From NCBI GenBank assembly GCA_019916065.1, contig CM034234.1, positions 2,738,963 to 2,802,962 of the forward strand: DNA of 64,000 bases, written 5' to 3'. The notes under the pieces were generated by a model. It was not told where the DNA came from. It saw nothing but the letters and a program-made list of their open reading frames with translations, and searched no databases. Each line of letters opens with the position of its first letter. Position 1 is the stretch's first letter. The position numbers and the translations under genes are program-made. Shown here piece after piece: positions 37,312-49,800 of the stretch. This DNA comes from Vitellaria paradoxa (lineage: Eukaryota > Streptophyta > Magnoliopsida > Ericales > Sapotaceae).

Positions 37312-40300
37312 CCTCAAACAAGCTAATTCATCTAGCAAAATAGACCTTCAGCAGGTAGAATAGATTTCTTGCCAGCATGTTTACTGGCAAAAGGACGTGA
37401 GAAGTTAAAGTTGGAACCTATAGTTTCTGAAAAATCAGTCTTCTACTAGAACTAGATTATGATGAATTGTATCCACTGTTTTAAGTTGGACTGTTATGTT
37501 CAGGATATAAATGTTGAGATCTATTATCATTATTGTGTTAAACGCAAGAAAGGTAGAATAGATTTCTTGCCAGCATGTTTACTGGCAGAAGGATGTGATG
37601 TGGACCTTCCTTACGTTTAACACAATAATGATTTTAGATCTCAACATTTATATCCCGAACATATCAATCCAACTTTAAACAGTGGATACAATTCATCATA
37701 ATCTAGTTCTAGTAGAAGACTGATTTTTCAGAAACTATAGGTTCCAACTTTAACTTCTATGCCCATATAGTAAGTCTAAATGAATGTCCCAACTCACCGC
37801 CCAATCATATGGTTTTGTCATCTCGCCAGTATCAAGCAGAATAGGTTTTGGCTTCTGACACTCCACCTGTTCCTCATTTGGGGTTTTAAGAAAATCCCTT
37901 ACCAGCCTCCAGAAGGGATTTCCCTGGAGATATACAGAAAACATAATTACTGCATGGTTTGCACAAACATCGTTCAAGGATATATTCAAAGTTTCACTAA
38001 TACACTGAACAGGAAATTTCTGAGTCACCTTATCATCTCCTTGTTCGAAATCAAAAGCTCCAGGTCCATCAGTGGTTCCTGCAGCAAAAGCAAAGCCCAT
38101 TGCAGCTGGACACGTTTTCACCACCTCATAACCCCCTCCTGCCTTTGGGATGGTGACCTCAAGGTTGGAGAAGTCCACAAATGCGTGTTGGTACCCAATC
38201 TTCCCTTTCACTTGCTCAGATGCTGTATTAAAAAGTTCAACAGCTCTTCTGAATTGCCTTTCTCCAATGATACGTGTACTTTCAAATTCATCAGGATAAC
38301 TGCCAAATAAACATGCATACAGTTTTAAGCCTACATAGCAGCAAATGCCGAAATGATATGCCAGAAGAAATTTGAAATTTTCAATATTTTATACCCTGGG
38401 CCCTGGCCATAACACAATTCATTTTTTCCATTGCAGGTACTGTGATTGAAATCACAAGGCAGCCCAGTGTCTATGCAGAATGCCCCTAACACATTTGGGC
38501 TTACATCACCAACATTTGACTGACAGAACGCAGATATAAATTGAGGCCTATCAGCCTTCCTAAGGGCATTTCGGACCCTTCTTGCAACACTTGAAATTTT
38601 TGTTGCAGGTTTTCCCGGAGAAGACTGGAAGGAAGATGCAAGCTCCATCAACTCTTTACCTGTAAGGTAAGATGTAAATTATGAGTTGAGTATTCAATTG
38701 TCTCTCTGATGAAAGAAAAGACACAATTTCTGAGATGTTAATGCATGTTTACACCCACCAGTCCCATGGCAGCTAACCCAAAGTGTCAACCTGCTCAACT
38801 TTTACTACATTTCCTGCTTTGCATACATACTACTCTTCCAGTTAAAATTATTACATGTTCTCGTTAGTAAATAGGACACAAATTAGTATAAAATATGCAT
38901 GTGTAGCAAAGAAAACTAATTAAAATATTTACAAATTTTAGTCTAAAATGATTCGCTTGAACTTTTACGAGTAAATTTAGCAGGCCAAGTTTGGGTTCAC
39001 AATAAATTTTGTAGACGCAAACCAAATTCTTCAGGTGACAAGAATAACATGGGAAAAATGTATGAAATCAAACCAGTTTCCTGAACTCAACGTTTTAAAC
39101 ATGCTACGCCAGACAAAAAGTGGACTTACGGTGTTCATGAAGGTTAGGAATTATGCTGGATACTCTTCGCGGGATTCCAACAGCTTCATGTTTCTTATTA
39201 TTCAGACTCTCGTAATCATTCTCAGAGACATTTTTTTCATACCAATCCTCCATAAATCGTGCAGCAGCCCCTTTATTGTCACCGCTAATCAATGAGTTTG
39301 TACGACTCATTGAAGTTCCATGTGTTGCAAACCAATTAAAGCTTCCAATTGGGCCCCACTCATCATCTACAAACTTCAAAAGAGTCATTTCTTTATCAAC
39401 ATTGTATTTATATTTACTCCGCTCAGACGCTGGGTTGTTGATATATGCACTAGGACTGCGGTTTACACCAGCATCTAAGAGCTCCCCTGTCAAATCATGA
39501 TGGAAAATCAGCATAGCTATAAATTTTTTTCCCTCAAGAAAAAAAAAGGGGGGGGGGAGGGTCAAATGTCAAGTGGATGTATATCTAAATAGAGAAAAGA
39601 GAGAGAGAAAGATCTAATCAGCTGACTTAGCAGGCTGGGCCTGATGTACAACCCAAAAGACCTATTCTGCCATATGTCAACATTTACTTCTCTCATATGA
39701 GTAGGAGCCCTGCTGCAATAAAAGAATCTCGAGCTAGAAAAGGAGAAAACTTCTAGATAACAAAGAAAATGAGATGTTCTTCAAACAATTTACAGGAATA
39801 AATTCAAGAAAATGAGCATTCACTTGACAAATTATGCAGATTTACTTCTAAGCTTGTAAATTTTATCAACAGAACCTAGAGATGATGACATTTGAAATAT
39901 AAAACTTGTTCTATGACAACATAATTTGGAGAAATTAATAACACCATTCCAATGGAAGGATTTGTTTATTCAAATACAAGAATTCATAGTTTTCAAGAAA
40001 CTAGTTGCTCATGTTCAAATTACTTTATCTGGGTTCAACCTCTCAGCTAAGGGACTTCCCTGCCGGCACAGGGTATGCAATCACAATCTCGATTAGGAAA
40101 GTGATATTATGCAAAGCTAGATATTAGTACTAACAACATGAGATACAACTAACAGAGAGATGCAAATCATAAAATCGTCTTCCTTACCTTTATTCACAAA
40201 AATTGACCCTGGGCGAAGATTCTCATGAGCTTGCACGATGCTTTTCTCAATTCCATCAACAATGACATCAAATGATTGGCGTACAAATCCAAAAGATGTT

Positions 40301-41063
40301 ATGAGATATACCACATATTGGAGATAGCCACCAGGCCCAGCATGAGTGTGAGTGCCACTGATAGCAACATTGTGTTCCCTATACAGGTCTCCATATCTAA
40401 AAGAAAATATATATACAGATATTGTAAGATAGAATATTTGGAGCACCCTAAAACTGAATCCCAAATTTGAAACCATCTTCTGAAGATGAATCAGTATGTA
40501 ACATCAGATTCACCACCTCCAACATGCTTCAGTTTCCCAAACAGGAAAGCACCTCCCATTATTGAAGGATGCTTATTATCGTGTCCTCTTGGGTAACCAA
40601 AAAAAAAAACTTCCGTTATTAAAATGTTTTGCAGATCCAGGTGGACTTATCCTTCTATTATGTTAGTTATACACATGGGCAAAATCACACGTGTCACCAA
40701 CAAAAACACAATGAAATTTATCTACCTTGCTCTCAACCTTTCAAGCACTTTTATCGTAACAAGCTGTGAGGCCATGCAGGCATCAAGATTCACAAATACT
40801 AAACGGTTTCCTTCCGGTTCTGCCACAATAAATGTACGGGCTCGCAATCTGAAGTGAAGTCCAGAAGTAGTTTGTTCCATATTTGCATATCCCATCATAT
40901 TAACATCTGCAGCAGGTCCTGTTATATCATAGCTTCCAAGGCCAATCAGGTAAGTGGAAGCCAATACAGTTACCCTGCAATTAAGTAACATGCATACTAG
41001 GAAGCCCCACAGCCACATCATTGTCAATGGTCGCCTTACAAAGCAAGAAAACAGGGAAAGCAT
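34705..41063 (-). CDS. NCER: neutral ceramidase, 9 coding exons, 782 aa
   Basis: Secreted or endomembrane zinc amidase that cleaves ceramide to a sphingoid base and fatty acid. Exons in transcript order: 41063-40726, 40396-40188, 39486-39130, 38659-38395, 38299-38029, 37923-37798, 36058-35995, 35682-35513 and 35253-34705. They sum to 2349 nt with all phases consistent. Features: an N-terminal hydrophobic segment (about 16-36, signal peptide or anchor); GSYDITGPAADVNMMGYAN; the zinc motif THTHAGPGG (128-136); ATHGTSM with His238, a second expected zinc ligand; and the nucleophile Ser355 in NVGDVSPN. The C-terminal exon encodes the Ig-like domain. Length fits plant neutral ceramidases (about 780 aa). 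Several in-frame ATGs are possible; the first (41063) is used, and the Met at residue 15 or 16 would place the hydrophobic run at the N-terminus. A 5' UTR intron from about 43034 to 41111 is plausible (donor AAG|GTACCT, acceptor CAAACAG). Confidence 0.94.
35698..35778. repeat. three tandem 27-bp repeats in ceramidase intron 7
   Basis: Three nearly identical copies of ACATTAGTAATCAATGTAAT plus seven bases, starting at 35698, 35725 and 35752. They begin about 15 bases from the splice acceptor of exon 8 on the transcribed strand. Confidence 0.9.
37251..37308. repeat. compound (TG)n(AG)n microsatellite in ceramidase intron 6
   Basis: A TG run passes directly into an AG run, a common compound microsatellite form. 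Confidence 0.9.
37401..37757. repeat. long inverted repeat (hairpin) in ceramidase intron 6
   Basis: The left arm 37401-37553 begins GAAGTTAAAGTTGGAACCTA. The right arm 37605-37757 is its reverse complement, with about 8 mismatches in 153 bases by eye. A 51-base loop separates them. The loop plus the last bases of the left arm repeat, in direct orientation, the 48 bases just before the left arm (37353-37400, AGGTAGAATAGATTTCTTGC...). The hairpin is entirely intronic (intron 36059-37797), so it would be transcribed with the ceramidase pre-mRNA. Confidence 0.92.
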
Positions 41064-43778
41064 CTCCCTAATTCCTCTCCAAAAAAGGTATATCCCTTGC
41101 ACAATTCTCTCTGTTTGCCAATGAAAAGGAAAACCGTGTGAGAACTTGTTTAGCTTTAAACACAGGAGTTCAAATTGACACTTTCAAGGGTACAATGACA
41201 ATGATATGGCTGATAATTACTAAATACTGCAGTGAATAGAATTAAAGCCAGATATAAATTAAAACAGTTTATTGCACAGCACCAACTTAAATTCTATGGA
41301 CTGAAAATTTGAAACTAAATGAAAGCTTTGAAATAGAAAGAGCACAGCCAGGTTTCAGATGCAGGCATTCTATAATTAGAAACCTTAGGCCCAAAAAAAA
41401 AAACAAAAAAACAAAACAAAAAACAAAAGGGAGGCATTATCCCTTGCAAGAGAAAGTTTGGACTTGTATGAACCGATTTAACAAGATTAAGAAAGTGATC
41501 AACTACTTGTAGGCTCTAACTACATTATTTATTTATTTTTTTATTACATCCCAAGCTGAAGCGACATATCAGAAAATACAAAACTAATTAAGGTCCCAAA
41601 TGAATCAGTTTGCCAGCTACGACCAAAATCCAATGAAATAATTTTAGATGTAGTAAATAGTCTATGATTCTATTTAATATTCAGCAAGATCTGTAAACTA
41701 ACAGATCCAAATATCCAACTATAAATCTACTACCGAAACAAGAGAGAGGGAGGGGAAAAAAAAAAAAAAACCATTATTGAAGCATCTCAACTTCTGAACA
41801 TGCATACCAACACAAACAGAAGGTCAATCAAATGACAGTTTGTGACAGCATGCTCCAATCCACCAGCCCTAATGAGTACAAATGGAGGGGGTGCTGACAT
41901 CGGGTACAATGTCAGCTCCGCAACCTGAGAACTGTCCATGTTTTCTTAATTCAAAAAAAAAAAAAGAAAGAAAGAAAACATTGAGTGTTCTCGGGCTGGA
42001 TTAAAATCCAAGGGCCGAGATGGGTGTTATCACAGAGGTGACTCCACAACAGTGTCAGCCCCCCAAGTTCAATGAGTTCAGTGCAGGGACAAAGCCAGGA
42101 TTAATAGCTTAACAACAAAAGCAACTAGAATAAACCCAAGAGTTTGGATGAGTTGACCACGGCTGGAGCTTGGGAAGTGATAGACCCAAGTCAACTGGTG
42201 TTTGTAACCTCTCCCCAGCAAAAACCTTGGGCCACTAGAGGCTTACCCAACCAGTAACTCCAAGACCCGCAGGTTGGCGCAAATACCATGAGTTAAAAAA
42301 AAAAAAAAAAAAGCCACAGAAATAGAGAGTTATACTCTTACTTAACAGAAAAAGTAATTATGTGTAAAAGTACCAACAATAGAGAATTATAATCTTACTT
42401 AACAGTAAAAATAACAATAATAGAGAGTTATACTCTTACTTAACAGTAAATGTAACAGTAATAGAGAGTCATAGTCTTACGTTTCAGGCAACGTAAGTGC
42501 TTGCTGTAATTTTTTTTTAATTTATGAAAGAGGGAGCCCTTATTAATAATCTATTTTTTTTTTTAATAAAATTTATCATATATCTATAGGCAAAATTCCA
42601 AAGCTAGGAGTAGCTGGTTCAGTGTAAAGCTACAAACTGAGGCATTTGCCCACTCCAATAACTAGATGAACGAACTATGTACAGTCTAGTAGATCTTTAA
42701 CTGAACTGAACTTTCATATACTAAATCGGGACTGAAATTAGTTTATTCCTGCTGATCAAGTCCAATATTCTATCAATCCACTGCCAAAACAAAACCAAGC
42801 ACCATTTCAACAATGATTTCAAGGAAAAACACACCCAACTGAGTTGACCAAAAACAAAATTGAAAAATACCCCATTCTAGCTGTGTCTTTACAGCATAAG
42901 AAAGAAAGGCTCAAATTAATCAACATCAAGGACAAAAACCCTATACCTCACTGCCCATATAGAAATTAGCTTTTTCAATCAACAAAGTAATCAACAAGAA
43001 GTATTCAATTAAACAAAGTTAAGTGAAGAGGTACCTTCGTAGTTATGGATTTGCCGATTCCAAAGTAGACTCCTAAGCGGGATTGATTACAACATCGCAT
43101 ATATTTTCGTCTGCATATTACATATATCTATAGCCTATGAGAAGGGAATGGATAGAACAGCGCACTGGTTAGGCCGCGATAATAACTGTGGCCGTTGGCA
43201 GCGTTGAGAATTTTCAATTTTGAAACATCAATTAATCAGCGACCAGCAAAATAACTAGGAAAACTACAAACCGACCTAAAATTGACTAATAGGTTAGTTT
43301 TGACTAATTAAATAAGGTATATATGTACGTACGTACATATATATATATATATATATATACACACACTATAATACTAAATGAACGTAGTTTCTCTCCTCTC
43401 TCCTTAATCCTACGTGGTATGTTTCAAGTACTCTTTATTTTCTAAATACTCTTTTCTCATTTATTTACTAAAAATGGATTACTTTTTGTTCATGCATTGG
43501 TAAATGAATAAAATTTTACTTTTTCTTGTGTGTATAAAACCACTAGAATTGTAGTAAATAATCTTAATTAATGTGAAAAATCATGAATTCATGAATGGGC
43601 CTATTTGCTTATTGGTCCATTATGGTAGGACCAATTTGCTTATTATTTTGTTATAGTTATAAAATTTGTTTCTAAATATTAATTTAGGAAGAGGAGTTAA
43701 AATTACTGAATATTATATAAATTTGAAAAAATTAATATATTTTAAATTTAAAAGCATAAAAAAATGCCTAAATGTTAA
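41064..43778. other. ceramidase 5' UTR intron and upstream region
   Basis: Probably holds a 5' UTR intron and a leader exon ending at 43035. Also present are an A-run-terminated segment ending near 42312 that might be a retroposon tail, a tandem repeat at about 42325-42483, and an AT/AC microsatellite near 43337-43366. From about 43380 to 43778 it is A/T-rich. No other coding signal. Confidence 0.5.
42325..42483. repeat. degenerate tandem repeat upstream of ceramidase
   Basis: Four imperfect units of the type ATAGAGAGTTATACTCTTACTTAACAGTAAA follow each other, with differing spacers. Confidence 0.75.
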
Positions 43779-45845
43779 TCTATATCTATATTATTATAAA
43801 AAGTTTCAATATTTTTTTTTTTGGGTAATTAAAAGTCTCGATGTTTAAAAAATTTTTTTGACTACTTTACCCTTATTTTTTCAATTTAACTCAACTCTAT
43901 CCCTTTATTATTCTAATTCCAATCCAAGTTTATAACCCAACTACACAAGAATTCTTCATGATGGTACATTATTTTTTTTAGTTTAACTAAATTTTAATCC
44001 AACTCTATAACCCTACTCCACTAGAATTCTTCATGATAAATTAGTTTTAGGTTTATATTGGCTATATAATCAAGAAGAAAGAAAAAAAATCACAACTCCC
44101 TATTCTGTCTCTATTATTCTCGATTTTTCATTTAATAAATGACTTTCCAAGGTTGAATCGTTTTTGAGTGGTGCAATTAATTGTTAGGTAGATTTAGCTC
44201 GTGATCCAAAATTTGGTCTATGCTCGATTGGTTCATTCATTATACATATAAGTATTTTGAAAGTATTCCAATTAAAATACATAAAGGTAATTTTTCTTAT
44301 TTTCAGTTAATTGGGAATTATTTTTACTTCTGGTATCAGAATCGGTGATTATTTTCATCTTTTATTTTGGAAATTTTTTTCTGCCTATTTTTTTGGAATT
44401 TTTTTGCCTATTTTTTTCAGATTTTTCTTTTAGGTTTTAAATTTTTATTAATGGGTTTATCTTTGATTTTTGTTTCGATCACAGCGTTGGTGGATATGCT
44501 TATCTTTTGGAGCCCCTCTGGTGATTAGGCATGATCACAAGTGAGGTTTTTTCTTTTATTTTGTTTTAATTATCCTGATACAATTAATCCTTTTTTTTTA
44601 ATGATTCATCCATCCATCCGTAGGAACTTAAGTTTCAATATATTACTAACATTTGGCTTTTTTTTTTTTTATCACGGGGACTAATTTAATATATTGTTAA
44701 ATTGAAATATATTTTATTAAAATATATATTTCATTGAAATATTTTATTAAATTAAACTAAATTTTATTCAATGATAATTTATTCCTAACTCACGTATTTC
44801 ATTTATGTACCTTATTAAAATTAATTATTATTTATAATAAATAAATTATAAAATAATTTAAAAAAATATACTCGATAAATTAAATATTTCTTTAGATAAA
44901 TTAATTACAAGAAACAAAATTGCACTTTTGAATATGTTTTCTATTTTTATGTTGGGAAAAGAGATAATTAAAAAAAATAGAAACTAAAATCAATACAAAT
45001 AAACAAAAAATATAAATAAAATAATTTTTGATAATAAAATATGTGTATCTCAACTCTGTCCTTTCATTATTCTAATTCTGATCTAATTTTATATGTCACG
45101 TCCCGAATTTTCATAACCCGAATATCTGATGGTTACTAAGGATTATTTGTTGAGTATAAAAATGAGATAATAACAATACGCCGTCATACCCCAAATTTTC
45201 TTTCAAACTGGAGTTGACTCACAATTAAAATTTAAGGTATTCAAAATCCCTAGTTTATCCCAACCAATATTTATAAGCTATTAGGCTGAATCATTTGATA
45301 GGATTCAATCGCAGAGTACAAAATAAAGATAGAGAATAGTATTGTAGAGCCATCTAAGCGTCCCAATCATGCGATTAACATTACATATCAAATAAAAGTA
45401 AACTGAGTCTAAACTTAATGATTACAATCATTCAACAATTATTATTATAGACCACAATAATAAATAAAGTCTTCCAGTACTGCGCAAGAAAAAAAATAAT
45501 AAATAAATCTTCTAGTGGAATATTTAAAAGAAATTAATCTCTTTCCAGCTCATCTTCAGTATCTCTGTACTTAATAGCCTGAAAAAAATATTCCCACAAA
45601 GAGGTGAGTTGCTAAAGCCCAATAATCAGAATCTCCTAGGTGCCTATATGCAGTGGTTGTAATGCTATGCTGTATTAGGTGACCTAATACAGCGAATGTG
45701 ATGAGGTGGCATACTGTTCATGACAACAATTAATTTAATAGATCCCAACTGAATAATGTAAATTATACTTACAACAGTTTGATGAAACCGTCACTGTAAC
45801 TACTATTTTACTCACACGTAAAATAGTTTAATGTTGTTATTTGTA

Positions 45846-45955
45846 CGACAATGAAATTGGTGTCGCAGTGGTAGGAATCTCAGATTCAGATCTTCAAGAT
45901 CTCGAGATTAAACCCCATAGCGATACATGTTTCATATATATATATATATATATTT
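45846..45955 (+). repeat. weak tRNA-like/SINE-like segment
   Basis: GGTGTCGCAGTGGTAGGAA resembles a tRNA A box, and CTCGAGATTAAACCCC is a degenerate B box. An AT run follows. Too diverged to assign. Confidence 0.25.
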
Positions 45956-46696
45956 TTCTACATCATTTTATAAAATATTCATCTAAAAGAATTAAACATA
46001 ATTAAATAGTTTAACACATTGTTCATACATAAGCAAAAGAGGTTGCCAGTCATAATAAAATTTGATAAAGGGGTTTAATCTAAATACTCTTAAGGCAATC
46101 ATACTTCTATCCTCCTCTACCCCCTAGCCTTGGGAACCAGTGACTTTACGGGCTTAACATCCAATGCATTCGACGATGTCACCCACTAAAATCTAGCCGT
46201 CGCGATCCGATTACCTGACTGGCTAGGTCAGAAGGGAGTATCTCCCAAATAAAATGTATATGTTCCCATCTCCATCTAAAGGGCCATTTTTACCCACCCA
46301 TCACCCCATTGCCAAAGATATTATTAGCACCGAGTGCCTAATTTCTTCTCACCCTTTTACATTCCCAATGGTACCTTGTATGGAAAATTAGATATTTTAA
46401 TAATAACCGGCAATGTTCTCAGGCGATGAATCCTAAGTGAGATTATTCAGTCACATGTAGTATACTTTAAGTATTTTATCTCAATTCGAAATTAAATAAT
46501 TCACAATAAATTAAAGACTAAACATAAGTACACTAATATTATCACAAAGATAGGTACTACATGTAAATTAACAAGTAACAAGTAGCAAGTAACTAGAATA
46601 ATTTAAAGTTTCAAATTAGTATTTTAGTTAATTCTTTGACAAGTTTGTCGTACTACCCTTGACAGGAATAAAATTATTTCTAATAGTATATTAATT

Positions 46697-46800
46697 AAGC
46701 CGAGGTTCGGCAGCTTAGTGGGCGGGACAACCGTAATTGTGATTTGAAATCAGCGAGTTCGAATCTCATTGGTTGCGATCTCGGTTTTTGCCTCTTTTCC
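46697..46800 (+). repeat. tRNA-derived SINE-like head with clear B box
   Basis: AAGCCGAGGTTCGGCAGCTT with the following AGTGGGCGG resembles an A-box region, and GAGTTCGAATCTC is an almost perfect RNA polymerase III B box 50-60 bases later. A T-rich stretch follows. No foldable mature tRNA is evident, so a SINE head or decayed tRNA is more likely than a working tRNA gene. Confidence 0.45.
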
Positions 46801-49800
46801 TTTTTATTTATTAGTTTATGGAATATAAAGATAATAAATAATTCTTTGGACTTATATTTAATTAGAAAAATTAATAAGTTTTATTTTATTCAAAATAATT
46901 TGAATAAATTTCCAATCATCATCTTCTTTATAATCAAACCCTTATCATATGTTTTTTGGCTTCAAGATATCCACAAATGTCAATGGAATTATTCCAATAC
47001 TTAGGAATGTATTAAATAAGTTTCATTAAATTCACTTAATAAAAATATAGTTGTATAATTTGCTAGGTTGATAAAATAATGCCTAAAAAAATTAATTAAA
47101 ATAAATCAAATTCATTTAAGGAAGACCAAATGAGGAAAGAATAAGTCCATTGTTTCATTTGAGCATTTTTATCAAATACTTGGTTCTACTTAGCCATTTT
47201 AGTTTGAATAAGTCATCCAACTATCCATGATGAAACTAATTGTCTAAGTCAGTTATCATAAATATTAGGGTGTCAAATAATATATAATATCCAGTTTAAA
47301 AGAATTTCATATCAATTGGAAGATAACTAAGTAATCTCAACTTAACAGTCCACTTTAGTATTTCATCAAAGAGTATAAGTGCTTTACTAGATTAGGCCTT
47401 GTAAACAAAATTACACACAAATAAATTATTAACATAACTCTAACTAATAAAGGGTAAAAAAAAAATTCATATAAAATATAGCAGAACTCCGATATTTATA
47501 AACTGTACATCTGTAGAAACTTTACATCTGTAGAAACTAGACTTTAAGACCTACAACTTTCATGTTTTATACTTTTTAAAATTTTAATGTCTAAAGGTGC
47601 AAAAACAGTCCTTGAATTCAGTTTAGTTCAGAAGATAAAGTTTTACACGTGTTCAATATTTTAGGCATAACTTTTGACTCACAAATTGGATTGATGCAAA
47701 TCTTTTCGGGTTGGAAAGAAAACTTAAAGAGCTACAACTTCTATGTTTTAGCCGAAGCCTAATTCCACCATTTTAAAGGTCAGAAACACATCAAAAGTTA
47801 CAAACAGAGAGCTGTCAGCATACTGGACTACATCAGTCCAAAGTTTCAGCTTTCCTACCCCCAATATGCGAGTAATATTTCTTTTTATCACAATCAGGTT
47901 TCATACTTCAAACCCAGAAAATGCTTCAACTTCAAAATTGAAGACATCAAACACATTTTAGGAGGTTCGTCATCCTACCTCAATGAAGATATTGGTGACC
48001 AAGTCTGAGAAGGAAAAAGGAGTTGAGCTTTGAACACCACCCAATTTGAAAGTTCCAAGCCTTTCTTCTTTCTCCAAGCAACACCGAATGTCCAACCACA
48101 CTTGATAATAATATTTTTTTCTCTTATTTTTCTCTCTTTGAAGGCACACAAATTTATAAGAAGTCATGGGAGTGTAGAGAAAGTGTCGGTAGAGAAAAAC
48201 AACCTCCATTTCCTAAACTTAAAAGCGACTAAAGTAGGATTATGCATATACAATAGGTAGCATAATCCAATAATCTTGCTTTAGCTTTTTTACTATCTGA
48301 CCACATAATTCAAGAGAGGTATTGGAGGATGGATGGAGATGGGTGGCATGATTTGGGAATCATGCTAACTTTTTGACTAATTAAACAAATTATTTAAAAG
48401 ATGCTTTAAGTCTTTAAATCATGCTTGCTAAATAATTTGAAAGAAATGCTTTAAAGTCATTAATGTAGAGTCTTCTTTTTGACTAATAAACTAAATAATT
48501 TGAGAGATTGTGAGAGATGTATAGAAGAAAGGATGGATGGAAAATGAAGTTTGCCGGGAAATGATTTAGAGCTACTATTCATGAGTCAACTCAGTAAGTG
48601 ATAAAGTGAGTTGAAGTGAGTCAAAGAAATGGTTGACCCATGGGTTAATGGGCTTGGGTTGAACCAAATAGGTAATTAGGTTAGGAATTGTTTGGATAAA
48701 AGTTTAGAAAGTCTACATTAAACTCCCACATAGGGTGAAATTAAATCCGAAAATATTTTTAACTAATTTTATCATTCTAAAAATTTTCAATTCCTCAATT
48801 TTCTAGATTTTTACTATAATAAATATCATCACCACACTTAAGCAAATTAATTTAGAGAGAAAAAAATTCAGATTATACATTATAACCCAACTACACAAGA
48901 ATTATTCATGATGATACATTATCTTTTTTTTTTTTTAAGTTTAACTAAATTCTAATCCAACTCTATAACCCAACTCCACTAGAATTCTTCATGATGAATT
49001 AGTTTGAATGATGAATTAGTTTGGGTTTATATTAGCTATATCATCAAGAAGAAAGAAAAAAATCCTAACCCTCTATTCCGTCTCTATTATTCCCGATTTT
49101 TCGTCTAATAAATTACTCTCAAAGGTTGAATTGTTTGAGTGGTGCAAGTTAATTATTAAGTAGATTTAACTCGTGATCCAAAGTTTGGTCCATCCTCAAT
49201 TGGTTCATTCATTCATATATATAGGTATTTTGAGAGTATTCCAATCAAAAATTTATATAGGTATTTTTTTTCTTATTTTCATTTAGTTGGGAATTGTTTT
49301 TCCTTCTAGCATTAGAGCTAGTAAGTATTTTCCATCTTTTTTTCTTTTGAATTTTTTATGTCTAATTTTTTTTAGATTTTTCTTTATAGGTTTTGGATTT
49401 TCATTAATGGTTTGTCCTTCAACGTTTGTTTTGATCAGGTGTTAGGTAGGCATCCTTATCTTCTGGAACCTTTCTGGTGGTTAGGCATGATCACAAGTGA
49501 GGGTTTTTCTTTTTTATTTTGTTTTAATTCTTCTGATATACTAAATCTCTTTTTTTTTTTATGATTCATCCATCCATTCACGGGGACTTAAGTTTCAATA
49601 TATTATTAATGTTTGGCTTTTTTTTAATCACGAGGACTGATTTAATATATTGTTAATATTGAAATATGTTTTATTAAAATATATATTTTATTGAAATATG
49701 TTACAAGATTAAACTAAATTTTGTTCAATGATAATTTATTCCTAACTCACGTACTTAATTTATGTACCTTATTAAAATTAATTATTATTAATAATAAATA

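Larger units (their letters stand above)
45094..48879. mobile_element. 3.8-kb TG...CA element, solo-LTR-like, 5-bp TTATA duplication
   Basis: The insertion begins TGTCACGTCCCGAATTTTC and ends ATTCAGATTATACA. It is flanked by TTATA on both sides (45089-45093 and 48880-48884), and the surrounding Helitron duplicate continues across it. TG...CA termini with a 5-bp duplication point to an LTR. I see no internal copy of the ends and no gag-pol frame, so it is a large solo LTR or a non-autonomous derivative. The shared end CGTGACA with the element at 51705-53747 suggests it lies in minus orientation. Confidence 0.7.

Noticed and set aside
42097..42312. SINE or retroposon ending in an A-run
   Set aside because: There is an A-run, but no convincing A/B boxes and only a vague flanking match; not enough to call.
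44330..44350. tRNA-Met primer-binding site inside the Helitron duplication (CTGGTATCAGAATCGG)
   Set aside because: Resembles a PBS, but no LTR ending in CA precedes it and the second copy (near 49310) has lost the match; likely chance or a very old remnant.
46690..46790. Functional tRNA gene
   Set aside because: Box B is good, but acceptor and anticodon stems do not pair in a recognisable cloverleaf; kept only as SINE-like.
46744..47004. 86-codon reading frame in the 3.8-kb insertion
   Set aside because: A/T-rich, Ile/Asn/Phe/Lys-biased translation of low-complexity DNA with no family resemblance.
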